From: Photorhabdus luminescens subsp. luminescens | GTDB lineage: Bacteria > Pseudomonadota > Gammaproteobacteria > Enterobacterales > Enterobacteriaceae | Length of the DNA: 64,000 nt | Assembly: GCF_001083805.1 (NCBI RefSeq) | Contig: NZ_JXSK01000014.1 | Coordinates: 24,893-88,892, forward strand | Direction of reading: 5' to 3' | Shown here: piece after piece, positions 22,758-33,372 of the stretch | Numbering within the stretch: position 1 is the first letter of the stretch | Layout: each line of letters begins with the position of its first letter | The notes under the pieces: model-generated | The model's database searches: none | Told to the model about the DNA's origin: nothing | What the model saw: only the letters and a program-made list of their open reading frames with translations | Program-made: the position numbers and the translations under genes

Positions 22758-23960
22758 TCACTTGGTTATACGGGCTTCTGCATCACTGAGCGCAGCCTCA
22801 ACGGTCTGACGGCCGGTCAACGCATTAACCACAGCGCTGCGCATGGCATACCAAAAACTGCTCATTTGTGAGACATTCGGCATGATTTCGCCTCTTTGAG
22901 CATTTTCCATCGTGGCAGCAATACGCGGGTCCTTGGCTAGAATATCCTGATAGGATTTCAGCGCCACAGCGCCCAACGGTTTATCCTTATTCACCATCTC
23001 AAGACCTTCGTTGGTCAGCAAATAGTTTTCCAGAAACTCCTTCGCTAGCTCTTTATTCGGGCTGGCGGCATTAATACCTGCCGTCAGTACGCCGACAAAC
23101 GGTTTAGACGGATGACCTTTAAAGGTTGGCAACAACGCCACGCCGTAATTTATGTTATTTTTGTCGATGTTGGACCACGTCCACGGACCGTTGATGGTCA
23201 TCGCCGTTTCACCTTTGTTGAACGCGGCTTCGGCGATGGAATAGTCAGCATCTGCGTTCAGATGCTTATTTTTCACCAAATCGATAATGAAATTCAGCCC
23301 TGCCTTGGAACCTGCATTATTCACGCCGGCATTTTTCACATCGTATGCGCCATTTTCCAACTTGAAAGCATACCCTCCGTCCGCGGCAATCAACGGCCAG
23401 GTGAAATAAGGCTCTTGCAGATTAAACATAATGGCGCTTTTGCCTTTGCTCTTTAGTTCTTTATCCAGAGCCGGGATCTCTTCCCAAGTTTTTGGCGGGG
23501 TCTTCACCAAGTCTTTATTATAGATAAGAGAGAGAGCTTCAACGGCGATAGGATAACCGACCAGTTTACCGTCGTAGCGCACCGCATCCCAAGTAAATGG
23601 AAATAACTTGTCCTTGAAGTTCTGATCCGGCGTGATTTCCGCCACCAAACCAGACTGGGCGTAGCCGCCAAAGCGGTCATGCGCCCAGAAAATAATATCC
23701 GGCCCATCACCGGCTGCTGCAACTTGTGGATACTTCTCTTCAAACTTGTTTGGATGCTCAACCGTAACATTGACACCCGTATCTTGTTCAAATTTCTTAC
23801 CAACTTGCGCCAGGCCATTATAGCCTTTATCGCCGTTGATCCAGATAACTAGCTTACCTTCTTCAATTTTTGCGAAAGCAGAAGCAGAAAGCGCCAGTGA
23901 GGCTAAAACAGAAAGCGCCAGGGTACGAGCGCCTACTTTTAAGGTTGTTTTTATCATCAT
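22758..23960 (-). CDS. malE: MalE, periplasmic maltose-binding protein
   Basis: A 400-residue precursor with a classical signal peptide; cleavage is expected after about residue 30 (SASAFA, then [13 protein letters not shown], the start of mature E. coli MalE). It binds maltose and maltodextrins in the periplasm and delivers them to MalFGK2. Start is one of two adjacent ATG codons (23960 or 23957) after AAGGACGGA. First gene of malEFG, divergent from malK. Confidence 0.98.
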   Translation of the reverse strand: MMIKTTLKVGARTLALSVLASLALSASAFAKIEEGKLVIWINGDKGYNGLAQVGKKFEQDTGVNVTVEHPNKFEEKYPQVAAAGDGPDIIFWAHDRFGGYAQSGLVAEITPDQNFKDKLFPFTWDAVRYDGKLVGYPIAVEALSLIYNKDLVKTPPKTWEEIPALDKELKSKGKSAIMFNLQEPYFTWPLIAADGGYAFKLENGAYDVKNAGVNNAGSKAGLNFIIDLVKNKHLNADADYSIAEAAFNKGETAMTINGPWTWSNIDKNNINYGVALLPTFKGHPSKPFVGVLTAGINAASPNKELAKEFLENYLLTNEGLEMVNKDKPLGAVALKSYQDILAKDPRIAATMENAQRGEIMPNVSQMSSFWYAMRSAVVNALTGRQTVEAALSDAEARITK

Positions 23961-24091
23961 TCCGTCCTTATAGTAGTTTGAATAGGTTCAGGGTGAACTG
24001 TTTTGTTACATTGGCGGAGAATGCTGGCCTAGTGTGCGATCAACAATGGAAAGACTCATCCTCCCCTACTCTACGCCCTGCCCGGAATGGC

Positions 24092-24107
24092 TGTGATCTC
24101 TATTCCA
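24092..24107. promoter_or_regulatory. Predicted CRP site, malE/malK region, site 1
   Basis: TGTGA-TCTCTA-TTCCA matches the CRP consensus at 5 of 5 and 3 of 5 half-site positions. Confidence 0.5.
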
Positions 24108-24154
24108 AAAACAACAGAACCGTGCCGTTGACCACAAAAAGGGGCATCTCTTTT

Positions 24155-24170
24155 TGCGAGAATTATCACA
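24155..24170. promoter_or_regulatory. Predicted CRP site, malE/malK region, site 2
   Basis: TGCGA-GAATTA-TCACA matches the CRP consensus at 4 of 5 and 5 of 5 half-site positions. It is the best CRP match in this region. Confidence 0.65.
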
Positions 24171-24338
24171 AATTATCCATTAGCCCGTACCTCACCAGCT
24201 CAGTAACGCTTATCTCATCCTCCTGATTCCTCCCCCATAAAAAACTTGGGTATGGAGGATTTACTCACCCGTCATCTTAAACACACTCTGGTTTATTATT
24301 TTTCACCGCGAATTGCGGTGATAAGTCCGGGGGAGCAC

Positions 24339-25448
24339 ATGTCAAGCGTCACACTACATAATGTATCGAAGGCTTATGGTGAAACTATTATTTCCAAGAG
24401 CATCAACCTTGAGATACAAGAAGGCGAATTTATTGTTTTTGTCGGTCCATCAGGTTGTGGGAAATCGACAATACTAAGAATGATTGCAGGTCTGGAAGAT
24501 GTGACTTCCGGTGATTTGCTGATCAATAACATCCGAATGAACGATGTGCCACCTGCCAAACGCGGCGTTGGAATGGTTTTTCAGTCTTATGCACTGTATC
24601 CCCACCTGTCTGTCGCAGGCAATATGTCATTCGGCATGAAGCTGGCTGGCGCCAAAAAAAGTGATATTCAGCAACGGGTAAAGCAAATTGCCGAGATGCT
24701 TCAACTCGCTCACCTGCTTGATCGCCGCCCTAAAGCCCTATCAGGCGGGCAACGTCAACGTGTTGCTATTGGCCGCACTCTGGTCGCTGAACCCAGTGTT
24801 TTTCTGTTAGATGAACCTCTTTCCAATCTGGACGCCGCGCTGCGGGTCCAAATGCGCATTGAAATCTCGCGTCTGCACAAACGATTGCAACGCACGATGA
24901 TTTATGTCACCCACGATCAGGTTGAAGCGATGACGCTGGCCGACAGAATCGTGGTACTGGATGGTGGAGATGTTGCCCAGATCGGCAAACCTCTTGAACT
25001 TTACCATTACCCGGTCAATCGCTTTGTCGCCAGCTTTATTGGCTCACCCAAAATGAATTTCCTGCCAGTTAAAGTCACGGCTACCGCTATTGATCAGGTA
25101 CAGATTACTCTGCCCAACCGACAGCAAATCTGGCTGCCCGTAGAAAGCAAGGGTGTAAAAGTAGGCAGTAATGTCTCTCTGGGGATACGTCCTGAACACC
25201 TCCTGCCAAGTGATATTGCTGATGTCACGCTGGAAGGCATAGTGCAGGTTGTCGAACAGTTAGGAAATGAAACCCAGGTTCACATTGAAATCCCGGCCAT
25301 TCATCAGAATCTGGTTTATCGCCAGCCTGATGTTGTGCTGGTAGAAGAAGGATCGACCTTCACCATCGGATTACCTCCCCACCGCTGCCATTTATTCCGG
25401 GAAGACGGAACAGCATGTCAGCGTCTGCATCAAGAACCCGGTGTTTGA
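24339..25448 (+). CDS. malK: MalK, ATPase of the maltose ABC importer
   Basis: The ATG at 24339 is preceded by GGGGGAG and gives 369 residues that align with E. coli MalK (371). The frame is open upstream to 24246, but that part overlaps the control region and has no E. coli counterpart. Walker [10 protein letters not shown] (36-44), LSGGQ signature, [11 protein letters not shown]alker B and the switch His in THDQ are intact. The C-terminal regulatory half, which in E. coli binds MalT and EIIA-Glc, is conserved to the last residues (HQEPGV). First gene of malK-lamB-malM. Confidence 0.97.
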   Translation: MSSVTLHNVSKAYGETIISKSINLEIQEGEFIVFVGPSGCGKSTILRMIAGLEDVTSGDLLINNIRMNDVPPAKRGVGMVFQSYALYPHLSVAGNMSFGMKLAGAKKSDIQQRVKQIAEMLQLAHLLDRRPKALSGGQRQRVAIGRTLVAEPSVFLLDEPLSNLDAALRVQMRIEISRLHKRLQRTMIYVTHDQVEAMTLADRIVVLDGGDVAQIGKPLELYHYPVNRFVASFIGSPKMNFLPVKVTATAIDQVQITLPNRQQIWLPVESKGVKVGSNVSLGIRPEHLLPSDIADVTLEGIVQVVEQLGNETQVHIEIPAIHQNLVYRQPDVVLVEEGSTFTIGLPPHRCHLFREDGTACQRLHQEPGV

Positions 25449-25454
25449 GCCTGA

Positions 25455-26771
<1,317 letters not shown>

Positions 26772-26830
26772 TGCGGTTATAACGACTTAATCTCAGATCC
26801 ATCAAATTATTTGTAATTATTAACGCCTTT

Positions 26831-26957
26831 TAGACTCTATGGATTTCAAGATGCGTCGCGACGGCAAGGGAGCGAATCCCCGGGAGCATAGAGAACTATG
26901 TGACCGGGGTGAGCGAGTGCCGCCAACAAACAGGCAACTTGAAAGATAACGAGTATA
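26831..26957. repeat. ERIC element, copy 2, inside the lamB-malM gap
   Basis: A 127-base ERIC copy, from TAGACTC to GAGTATA, with the same core as copies 1 and 3. It lies inside a presumed operon, so it will be transcribed and can fold into a long stem in the lamB-malM mRNA. Confidence 0.9.
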
Positions 26958-27025
26958 GACTGATATGCCTTTTGCCCGTGGGTATCAGTCTCTTTCTTTT
27001 CAACCGAACAAGGGAAAGGTAAGAA

Positions 27026-27943
27026 ATGAAAACTAAACTACTCTCATGTTGCCTTAGTGCTGTACTTTGTAGCACGGCGCCTCTGATAAGCTATGCAACA
27101 TCTATCACTACAACAACTCAAACAACCACGACACAGGCTATTGTTGCACCTTCCCTCTCAGCAACAGCATTGCAAAAACTGAGCTGGCAACCGATTAATA
27201 CCAGTGATACTCAGACCATTATCCTCAATGCCACATCCCAACATCTTAATGAGGGAGATATTCAGGGGCCGATAGCAGCATTCGCGCTGCCGGCAAACCG
27301 AGGCTCTCTGGATATTACCCTGAGCAGCTTGGTACAAGATAAACAAGTTTACGTACCCAATGTTTTAGTACTGGATCAAGGGTTACGCCCTGCCGCATTT
27401 TATCCAAGCAGCTACTTTCCATATGAACGTCCCGGGGTTATGTCCACCGACCGGCTGGAAGGCACATTAAAGCTAACGCCAGCACTGGGGCAACAACAAA
27501 TTTATATACTGGTCTACACCACTCGCACCGATTTGCAGCAATCCACACAAATGGTTGATCCCGCCAAAGCTTACGCTCAAGGCGTCGGTAATGCCGTTCC
27601 CGCTATTCCAGATCCCGTTGCCCGCCATACGCAAACAGGTACGTTGAAGCTGAAAGTAAAATCAGAACAAAACGCCGGCAACATCACGATTGGTCAAGTT
27701 TTCTCAACTCCAGCACAAGAACCGATCATTATCGGGCCAACACAAGCCACCGTAACCTCATCTATGCCGCAAAAAGTCAAACCGGTCTTGAGCGATACAG
27801 AACGTTATTTCAGTGATGCAATTAAAAAGGAAATTAATAACGGCAACATTGATAAGGCGCTAAAATTGCTGGATGAAGCGGAACGTCTTGGATCTTCAAC
27901 GGCACGAGAAACGTTTATCAACAGCATCAAAAACAAAGGGTAA
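27026..27943 (+). CDS. malM: MalM, periplasmic maltose-operon protein
   Basis: A 305-residue protein, close to E. coli MalM (306), with a signal peptide ending near residue 24 (ISYA). The mature part starts with a Thr-rich stretch. Its exact role is unknown even in E. coli, where it is the last gene of malK-lamB-malM and is periplasmic. GGGAAAGG precedes the ATG. A hairpin follows its stop. Confidence 0.92.
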   Translation: MKTKLLSCCLSAVLCSTAPLISYATSITTTTQTTTTQAIVAPSLSATALQKLSWQPINTSDTQTIILNATSQHLNEGDIQGPIAAFALPANRGSLDITLSSLVQDKQVYVPNVLVLDQGLRPAAFYPSSYFPYERPGVMSTDRLEGTLKLTPALGQQQIYILVYTTRTDLQQSTQMVDPAKAYAQGVGNAVPAIPDPVARHTQTGTLKLKVKSEQNAGNITIGQVFSTPAQEPIIIGPTQATVTSSMPQKVKPVLSDTERYFSDAIKKEINNGNIDKALKLLDEAERLGSSTARETFINSIKNKG

Positions 27944-27958
27944 ACCACCGCAAAACAA

Positions 27959-27982
27959 ATGCTCTCCGAATGAGGAGGGCAT
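27959..27982 (+). terminator. malM terminator hairpin
   Basis: ATGCTCTCC, 6-base loop, GGAGGGCAT forms a 9-bp stem with one G-T pair. It closely resembles the rpoC terminator stem at 35693-35720 on the far side of the AT-rich cluster. Confidence 0.65.
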
Positions 27983-28026
27983 CAGGTTTCACTTTCATTA
28001 CATTTTCTGGGCGGCAATATTTATGG

Positions 28027-29094
28027 CTAGAGAGATAAAGCTTTAGTGATTCTTAACAGGAAATTATCTTCGTAAAGAAAGGCAATAGAATTTTTTATTG
28101 CTTGATGATCTCTTATTTTACGTTCATCAATAATGAGTTGTAATTTTTTAGACAACTCAAAAATACGGCCTGATTTATAAAGTTCACCGTTTAAATCATT
28201 GACGATATCATTCGGGCCACACTCACAATCTGAACTTATACAATAAATGCCATAAGATATAGCTTCCGCTAATACCATGCCAAAACCTTCATATTTTGAT
28301 GTTAAAATAAAAGCTGACACTTCTTTTATATTATTTACAACAAATTTCCACGGTTGTTCTTTCCAACCGTGCCAAATAATATTGTTATTTATATTAAACT
28401 GTGAAGATAATTCTTTTAAATAACTTTCATCATCACCAGAACCTATCATATGTAACTCCCAATCACCATGTAACTGTGAAAGAGCTAAAAATAGTTCAGT
28501 TAGATTTTTTGACTGGTAAGCAAGAATTCTTCCAACATATAAGAATCTAGCTGTATGTTTTGGTTGAGGAATTATCAAGGAGTTCATCTTGATAGGATTG
28601 AAAATAAGATGAAGCTTATCCGCTTTTACCCCAAAGGATAACATTTGATCTCTTAAACCAGAACTGATGACAAGGTGCTCATCGACACAGCATAAATCTT
28701 TAATTTTCTGTGGGGTAGGATTTCTAATGGAAGTATGCAGCCAAGAGTAAGTTTTTACTGGGAAATTAATTTTTTCACCGGAAAGTTTAGCAATATTGCA
28801 AGATGTTATATCTAAGCTTATTAGAATTTCTGGGCGAAATTTTTCTAACATCAAGGACAGTTCGCACACAATATCCTGGCGAGATTCGTAATTACTTGAC
28901 GCTAAGGAGATATGTTGAGCATTAGATAACCACGCCCGATTTTCAATTCTGTTTTTATCATTTAGAGATACGAAAATGAAATCAATTTCAATGTTGGCAC
29001 AGCCAATTAGATTTATTAAATTTGAACATACCGTTTCTACCCCACCATATCCATTCAAAAAAAGATCATGATATATTATAAATACTCTTTTCAT
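28027..29094 (-). CDS. GT4-family glycosyltransferase (RfaB-like)
   Basis: A 355-residue soluble GT-B enzyme. The N-terminal half opens with a GGVETV turn and has an SWLHTSIRNP segment. The C-terminal nucleotide-sugar half has FLYVGRI, the HGWKEQPW strand, LTSKYEGFGMVLAEA (the E-x7-E region) and SSDCECGPNDIV, the pattern of LPS 1,6-galactosyltransferase RfaB-like members. It probably moves a sugar from a UDP-sugar to an unknown acceptor. It is the last gene of the AT-rich cluster, 10 bases after the deacetylase gene. Sugar and acceptor cannot be read from sequence. Confidence 0.82.
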   Translation of the reverse strand: MKRVFIIYHDLFLNGYGGVETVCSNLINLIGCANIEIDFIFVSLNDKNRIENRAWLSNAQHISLASSNYESRQDIVCELSLMLEKFRPEILISLDITSCNIAKLSGEKINFPVKTYSWLHTSIRNPTPQKIKDLCCVDEHLVISSGLRDQMLSFGVKADKLHLIFNPIKMNSLIIPQPKHTARFLYVGRILAYQSKNLTELFLALSQLHGDWELHMIGSGDDESYLKELSSQFNINNNIIWHGWKEQPWKFVVNNIKEVSAFILTSKYEGFGMVLAEAISYGIYCISSDCECGPNDIVNDLNGELYKSGRIFELSKKLQLIIDERKIRDHQAIKNSIAFLYEDNFLLRITKALSL

Positions 29095-29104
29095 TGTGAA
29101 CCTT

Positions 29105-29884
29105 TTAATTAATTAACCAAAAACGCTCTTGGATTTTTTCTTTATTAATAGAGTGATGATATTTTTCCAATGAAATTAAAATATTTGATTTGTTACCAAA
29201 CAGAGGTTCTAATTGAGATTCATAAAATAAGATATTTTGCATTTTTTCTTTTAAATTAATATCTACCAATATAGCGTGCTTATCAAATTTGTTATTTCTT
29301 AATAAAGCATTCTCCAAACTATCTGGGTTAACAATAGGGTATTCACCTAAAACATAGGGGAAATCTTCATAAAGTAATATTTTAAATTTATGTGAACCTC
29401 TTATATTATTTACAAGATTATTTATTATGATGTGGTCTACATGTTGACCTATTCCCAAAGGAGCATATATATAATCAGGTTGATAATTTAACAATGTTTT
29501 GTCGATGAGATCTTGAGCCATATCGGATGCATAATCTGATTTATGTATCAAGCCACTATAAATCATGGCGGAATTTGTATACATAGGTTCACTATATTGA
29601 TCGGTTCTGTAAATACAATCTAAAATTTTACCATGTATTGGAATCGCTGATAGTTTATTGCAAAAAGCGATATCCTCATTAACTCGCTTTGAATAAAATT
29701 TTATAAATGAATTCATATTATCATTACCAGCAGAGTGTAAGTAATGAGATGTAAGATTTTCGTCATATCCAGTAAAAAATGTTAAAACAACCACCTTTTG
29801 ATTTTCTAAAACTAATTTATGTATTAAACCGCCAGCACTTAAAGCCACATCATCTAAATGCGGTGAAAAAAATAGATGTATCAT
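29105..29884 (-). CDS. PIG-L (LmbE-like) family N-deacetylase
   Basis: A 259-residue protein with the zinc-site motif SPHLDDVALSAGG (His9, Asp11, Asp12) and the second metal motif QHVDH (His148, His151). PIG-L enzymes remove acetyl groups from GlcNAc-type amino sugars, as in MshB, BshB and GPI-anchor synthesis. Next to a glycosyltransferase this suggests sequential transfer and deacetylation of an N-acetyl sugar. It starts 1 base after the stop of the upstream gene, so translation is probably coupled. Metal residues are intact; the substrate is unknown. Confidence 0.88.
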   Translation of the reverse strand: MIHLFFSPHLDDVALSAGGLIHKLVLENQKVVVLTFFTGYDENLTSHYLHSAGNDNMNSFIKFYSKRVNEDIAFCNKLSAIPIHGKILDCIYRTDQYSEPMYTNSAMIYSGLIHKSDYASDMAQDLIDKTLLNYQPDYIYAPLGIGQHVDHIIINNLVNNIRGSHKFKILLYEDFPYVLGEYPIVNPDSLENALLRNNKFDKHAILVDINLKEKMQNILFYESQLEPLFGNKSNILISLEKYHHSINKEKIQERFWLIN

Positions 29885-29885
29885 T

Positions 29886-30632
29886 TTAAATTTCCATATA
29901 AAGGCTGTTATATTTTATCTCCATGAGCACAATATAAATAGCGGCGAGATCAATGCGTATCCCATCCCTATTTTTTATAAAATCTGAGGCGTCAATATTT
30001 GGCTTTTCTTGGAATTGAACTCTTTCATCATGGGCATAAAACTCTTTCATTATATCAAACCAGCTAGCATGAATTCTTTTTGCTGCAACTTCTATTATGC
30101 TGTCACTGTGGCCTAATATTGTCATTAAATCAGAAAAAATAGTATCGTTTGTAGAAAGTAATGTCTCATAATTAAAATCATCAGATATAATATTATCATC
30201 GTATAAATAAAGATTTTTTATTACTTCTGATATAATACTCAGGTCACTTATTATTAACCTTTTCTCAAATTTTTTCTCTTTTTCAGTGAATGCTTGATAA
30301 GGTTTTAAAAAATTAACTTGCAAGTTGTACTCAATTTCGAGTTTTGTTACTGAGTCTTGCATAGCCGTTTTATTATCGACTAAATATTTTGCGCACCATA
30401 GATCGTGTATGCAAGAAGCAAGAATATCTAAATTACTATCCCGCTCCAAGAACGCACATATTTCAGAAAATAATTTAATTTGTGAACTATTTAACTGGCA
30501 ATTTAAATTGCTATGACCAGGATTAAATATAAATGAAGCTTGCTTTAATCTTCTCTGAATCTCTTTGGTTAAATATGTTGAATTTAAATTAAGTTTGCTA
30601 CCCAGCAGCTCTTTGTTATTTTCTTTACTCAT
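29886..30632 (-). CDS. Uncharacterised helical protein with a possible RyR-like repeat
   Basis: A 248-residue soluble protein I do not firmly recognise. Residues about 70-125 contain ASCIHDLWCAKY followed by LKPYQAFTEKEKKFEK, which resembles the bacterial RyR-domain pattern (HxxW...LxPYxxLxxxEKxxD/E). A second AAKRIHASWFDIM near 185-200 could be a partial second unit. There is no signal peptide or membrane segment. It lies 10 bases after the nucleotidyltransferase gene and 1 base before the deacetylase gene. The RyR call is tentative. Confidence 0.5.
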   Translation of the reverse strand: MSKENNKELLGSKLNLNSTYLTKEIQRRLKQASFIFNPGHSNLNCQLNSSQIKLFSEICAFLERDSNLDILASCIHDLWCAKYLVDNKTAMQDSVTKLEIEYNLQVNFLKPYQAFTEKEKKFEKRLIISDLSIISEVIKNLYLYDDNIISDDFNYETLLSTNDTIFSDLMTILGHSDSIIEVAAKRIHASWFDIMKEFYAHDERVQFQEKPNIDASDFIKNRDGIRIDLAAIYIVLMEIKYNSLYMEI

Positions 30633-30642
30633 GATCTATCTC

Positions 30643-31269
30643 CTATCCTTTGTTCATTAACCTTATTTCCGTTGATGATATATCTAAGCGAAATAAATCT
30701 TCAGGAATAGATTCAAATAAGAATCGATATTCCTTGCTAATATTCATCAAATCATCAACGGTATGATATTTATTTTTAAAAAAACGTCCGGCCACCAGAA
30801 ATCTACAATCATTACTCTTAATTGTCATAAGAGATTTTTTTAATCCTTCCTCACCTTCATAATAAATAGGATTATTAATTTCTTGGCATAAATCAGCTCC
30901 AATGACAAAAATTGCCCCCTGATAAATATGCGATTTTTCAGTAAAAAATTTAGCATCACTTAAAACTATATCACTTTTCCCCTTAAATTGTCTTATCCTC
31001 TCAAAAATCTCATCGGTTGAAATTGTCAGTTTTACCGCATTCTTGATTGACAGTTCATAATATGGCTTTCTTTTAGTCATCGCTGTAGCGATTTCTTTTA
31101 ATTTTTCATGGCCTTTATGAAGTGGATTGAAAGAACCAGATAGAATTAAAGTATCTTTCCAGTCTATGTTTGTATTATTAAAATCTCCGTCTCTATTAAT
31201 ATGTATATAATTCAACTTACCATTAATTAAATCAATTAAATAACTCTCATTCTTGTTATATATATTCAT
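30643..31269 (-). CDS. HxGH-type nucleotidyltransferase (NadD/cytidylyltransferase-like)
   Basis: A 208-residue protein with the signature SGSFNPLHKGHEKL (His51, His54), the YELSIKNAVK segment, FVIGADLCQEI and the closing ISSTEIR (197-203), all marks of the HxGH nucleotidyltransferase superfamily. Members transfer AMP or CMP to a phosphate or carboxylate. The substrate here is unknown; in context it could activate an intermediate. A 275-base AT-rich gap upstream (31270-31544) suggests this starts a second transcript within the cluster. Confidence 0.82.
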   Translation of the reverse strand: MNIYNKNESYLIDLINGKLNYIHINRDGDFNNTNIDWKDTLILSGSFNPLHKGHEKLKEIATAMTKRKPYYELSIKNAVKLTISTDEIFERIRQFKGKSDIVLSDAKFFTEKSHIYQGAIFVIGADLCQEINNPIYYEGEEGLKKSLMTIKSNDCRFLVAGRFFKNKYHTVDDLMNISKEYRFLFESIPEDLFRLDISSTEIRLMNKG

Positions 31270-31544
31270 CTATATTCTCATATGCTTATTATTAATTAAA
31301 CACATATCACTTCCTTATATAATAATATATTTATCAAACTTCATTATTATATTATTTACCAATGGTAATTAATGATATATTTTCATTCTTTTTAAATAAA
31401 TATAAAATTAATTTCCCTAGTGATCGCCAAACCATTTATTAACGGTAATTTATTGTTTTTTTTAACATTAAAATCATGAACTATAAATGTTTACTCACAG
31501 CTCAGCTTATTACTAAATCTCCCAAATTTCCTGAACTATTCTCA
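31270..31544. other. AT-rich gap inside the accessory cluster
   Basis: No gene seen. It is the only sizeable gap in an otherwise tightly packed cluster, so a promoter for the four downstream genes (nucleotidyltransferase to glycosyltransferase) may lie here; no single motif stood out. Confidence 0.4.
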
Positions 31545-32705
31545 TTAATTATCAGTATTATCTTTATAATTTTCCTCAGTAATTTTCACTAAAGCAGATT
31601 TTATTTTCAAAATATCTTCCATTGTATGCGACATATCAAGGCTAACCCGAACAGCGCCATCAGGATAAGTACCAAATTTTTTATGAGCTAACGGTGCACA
31701 TTGTAACCCTGGACGAGTAATAATATTGTATTTGTCTTCTAGTATATAAGAGACTTCTCCGGGATGATAACCTTCTACTGTAAAAAGAATTGTTGGTAAC
31801 CCGACTTTATGTTTACAGATTAATTTGATCTTCTTTAATTGTGATAGCTCATCTATCAGATTTATACGCAGAGTTTGTAATTGATTTTGAATATTCTCTA
31901 TCCCAATTTTTTTTAAACGCCTTATGGACGCCAGCAATGAAAGTATGCCAATAGTGTTTTGTGTTCCTGATTCATATTTGTATGGTATTCCAGTTGGTTG
32001 TGTTGTTAATCTTGATAATACACCTGTCCCACCCTGAATTAATTCACTATGAGAAAATCCATTATCAAGAATAAAGTACCCGCCAATACCTGATACTCCT
32101 CCTAAGCTTTTATGCCCGCTAAAAACAAGGTAATCAATATTGCCTTTCGATAAATCAATTTCTTGTGAGCCAAAAGATTGTGAGCCATCAACTAAAAGCA
32201 TCGCACCGTATAAATGTGCCAGTTTTCCTATCTCATCTATATTACAAAATGTACCAATAGTATTGGAGCAACTATGAACCACCAATAACTTAGTTTTCTT
32301 ATTCTTTAATAAAAACTCCAAATGCGACATATCAATTTCACCATCTGTCACATCGATCAATTGACTACTTACCCCAATATCTTTTAAGTGGTTTATCGGT
32401 CTAAGTACCGAATTATGTTCTAAATGGGTCGTAATGACATTATCACCCGGCTTAAGTGTACCTTTTATACATTCGTTGAGTGAATACGTTGCTCCTGAGT
32501 TAAAAATTACTGTCCCATGACCATTTAATTTTGTTTGCTCAATGAATTCATGTCGGCACTCTTCAACGAGCTCAGTCACCTTTTTAGATTGTTGCGATAA
32601 AGATCGCCCTGGCGTTACCCCAAGAGTGTCTAGATACATATTTATCATGTCTTTCACTTCTTGTGATTTTGGCCATGAAGTAGAAGCTACATCTGCATAT
32701 AACAT
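31545..32705 (-). CDS. Class V PLP enzyme, cysteine desulfurase-like
   Basis: A 386-residue fold-type I enzyme. His97 in LEHNS stacks over the cofactor, Asp173 is in VDGSQSFG, Lys199 in FSGHKSLGG is the Schiff-base lysine, and Cys336 in RPGLQCAP sits where NifS/SufS enzymes carry the persulfide cysteine. This supports sulfur mobilisation from cysteine (or a related lyase) rather than simple transamination. The ATG overlaps the stop of the HIT gene (TAATG), so the two are coupled. Divergent from housekeeping IscS in composition; probably dedicated to the cluster's product. Confidence 0.85.
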   Translation of the reverse strand: MLYADVASTSWPKSQEVKDMINMYLDTLGVTPGRSLSQQSKKVTELVEECRHEFIEQTKLNGHGTVIFNSGATYSLNECIKGTLKPGDNVITTHLEHNSVLRPINHLKDIGVSSQLIDVTDGEIDMSHLEFLLKNKKTKLLVVHSCSNTIGTFCNIDEIGKLAHLYGAMLLVDGSQSFGSQEIDLSKGNIDYLVFSGHKSLGGVSGIGGYFILDNGFSHSELIQGGTGVLSRLTTQPTGIPYKYESGTQNTIGILSLLASIRRLKKIGIENIQNQLQTLRINLIDELSQLKKIKLICKHKVGLPTILFTVEGYHPGEVSYILEDKYNIITRPGLQCAPLAHKKFGTYPDGAVRVSLDMSHTMEDILKIKSALVKITEENYKDNTDN

Positions 32706-33361
32706 TATGCAATCTCCATATGGTGACTAATATATAATTTGAATTTTTTAGCAGCCTCATCCATCTCCTTTATTCCTTCACTATCTCTCCAATCCGATCT
32801 TTCCGGCACATTTAAACTATTTGCCAATACTGTTCTGATCATTCCTCTCTCAATGAAATCTGATTCACCTATCGTAAAAACATATTTATTACCACTATCT
32901 TCAACGTAAATATAGGGGCCAGCCTCACCGAACATCTTAAGTTCATCCAATGAATCTATGGTATGCATTTTAAATTGATTCTTTAATTTATTATGAAGAT
33001 CAATCTCGGTAGGGAAACAACATAAGTGTGCATGATAACAATACTTTTGATTCGGGTCCATGATGATACAACCACCGGCCCGTCCATTTTCATAGCAAAG
33101 AGGATTGCTTATATTGTAATATTCGCGATAAAAATCATTTATTATATTCTTAAACTGTTTTAGTTCTTTTATTGCTTCTTCATCGTATATTTCTGCAAAG
33201 CACCGGTATCCCCCTGAATCAGTCTCACATTTATTGGTGGCAATAATTATATAGCCCTCAATTATCTGGCCTTTGGGTACAAAGGCATAGAAATATTTTC
33301 CTTGTAAAAGTATTTTATCCTTTTCAAAGGAAGATTCTGGGTGACAAAAAATACATCCCAT
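32705..33361 (-). CDS. HIT-like protein with an HxHxC variant motif
   Basis: A 218-residue protein. MGCIFC (Cys3, Cys6) and the following strands match the zinc-binding N-terminus of many HIT hydrolases, and YCYHAHLCCFP (His110, His112, Cys114) sits at the histidine triad. The middle His, the usual nucleophile, is kept, while the third position is Cys. A C-terminal addition of about 100 residues is not typical of short HIT proteins. It may be a nucleotide hydrolase or transferase acting on an NMP-linked intermediate made by the cluster's nucleotidyltransferase. Family moderate; activity uncertain. Confidence 0.68.
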   Translation of the reverse strand: MGCIFCHPESSFEKDKILLQGKYFYAFVPKGQIIEGYIIIATNKCETDSGGYRCFAEIYDEEAIKELKQFKNIINDFYREYYNISNPLCYENGRAGGCIIMDPNQKYCYHAHLCCFPTEIDLHNKLKNQFKMHTIDSLDELKMFGEAGPYIYVEDSGNKYVFTIGESDFIERGMIRTVLANSLNVPERSDWRDSEGIKEMDEAAKKFKLYISHHMEIA

Positions 33362-33372
33362 TTTAAACTCCT

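Larger units (their letters stand above)
24055..24260. promoter_or_regulatory. malE/malK divergent control region: MalT boxes
   Basis: MalT-box-like words: GGGGAGGATGAG (minus strand, 24055-24066) on the malE side; GGAGGATGAG (minus, 24214-24223), GGGGGAGG (minus, 24229-24236) and GGAGGAT (plus, 24254-24260) on the malK side. CRP-like sites lie between them. This layout, MalT sites flanking CRP sites, is the E. coli malEp-malKp architecture in which both promoters are activated together. Confidence 0.7.

Noticed and set aside
24246..24338. Upstream extension of malK by 31 codons
   Set aside because: The ATG at 24339 has a strong GGGGGAG site and matches E. coli MalK; the extension covers the MalT-box region.
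28027..29884. Calling the glycosyltransferase and deacetylase MshA/MshB or BshA/BshB
   Set aside because: The glycosyltransferase looks closer to RfaB-like enzymes, no cysteine ligase gene is present, and PIG-L enzymes have many substrates.
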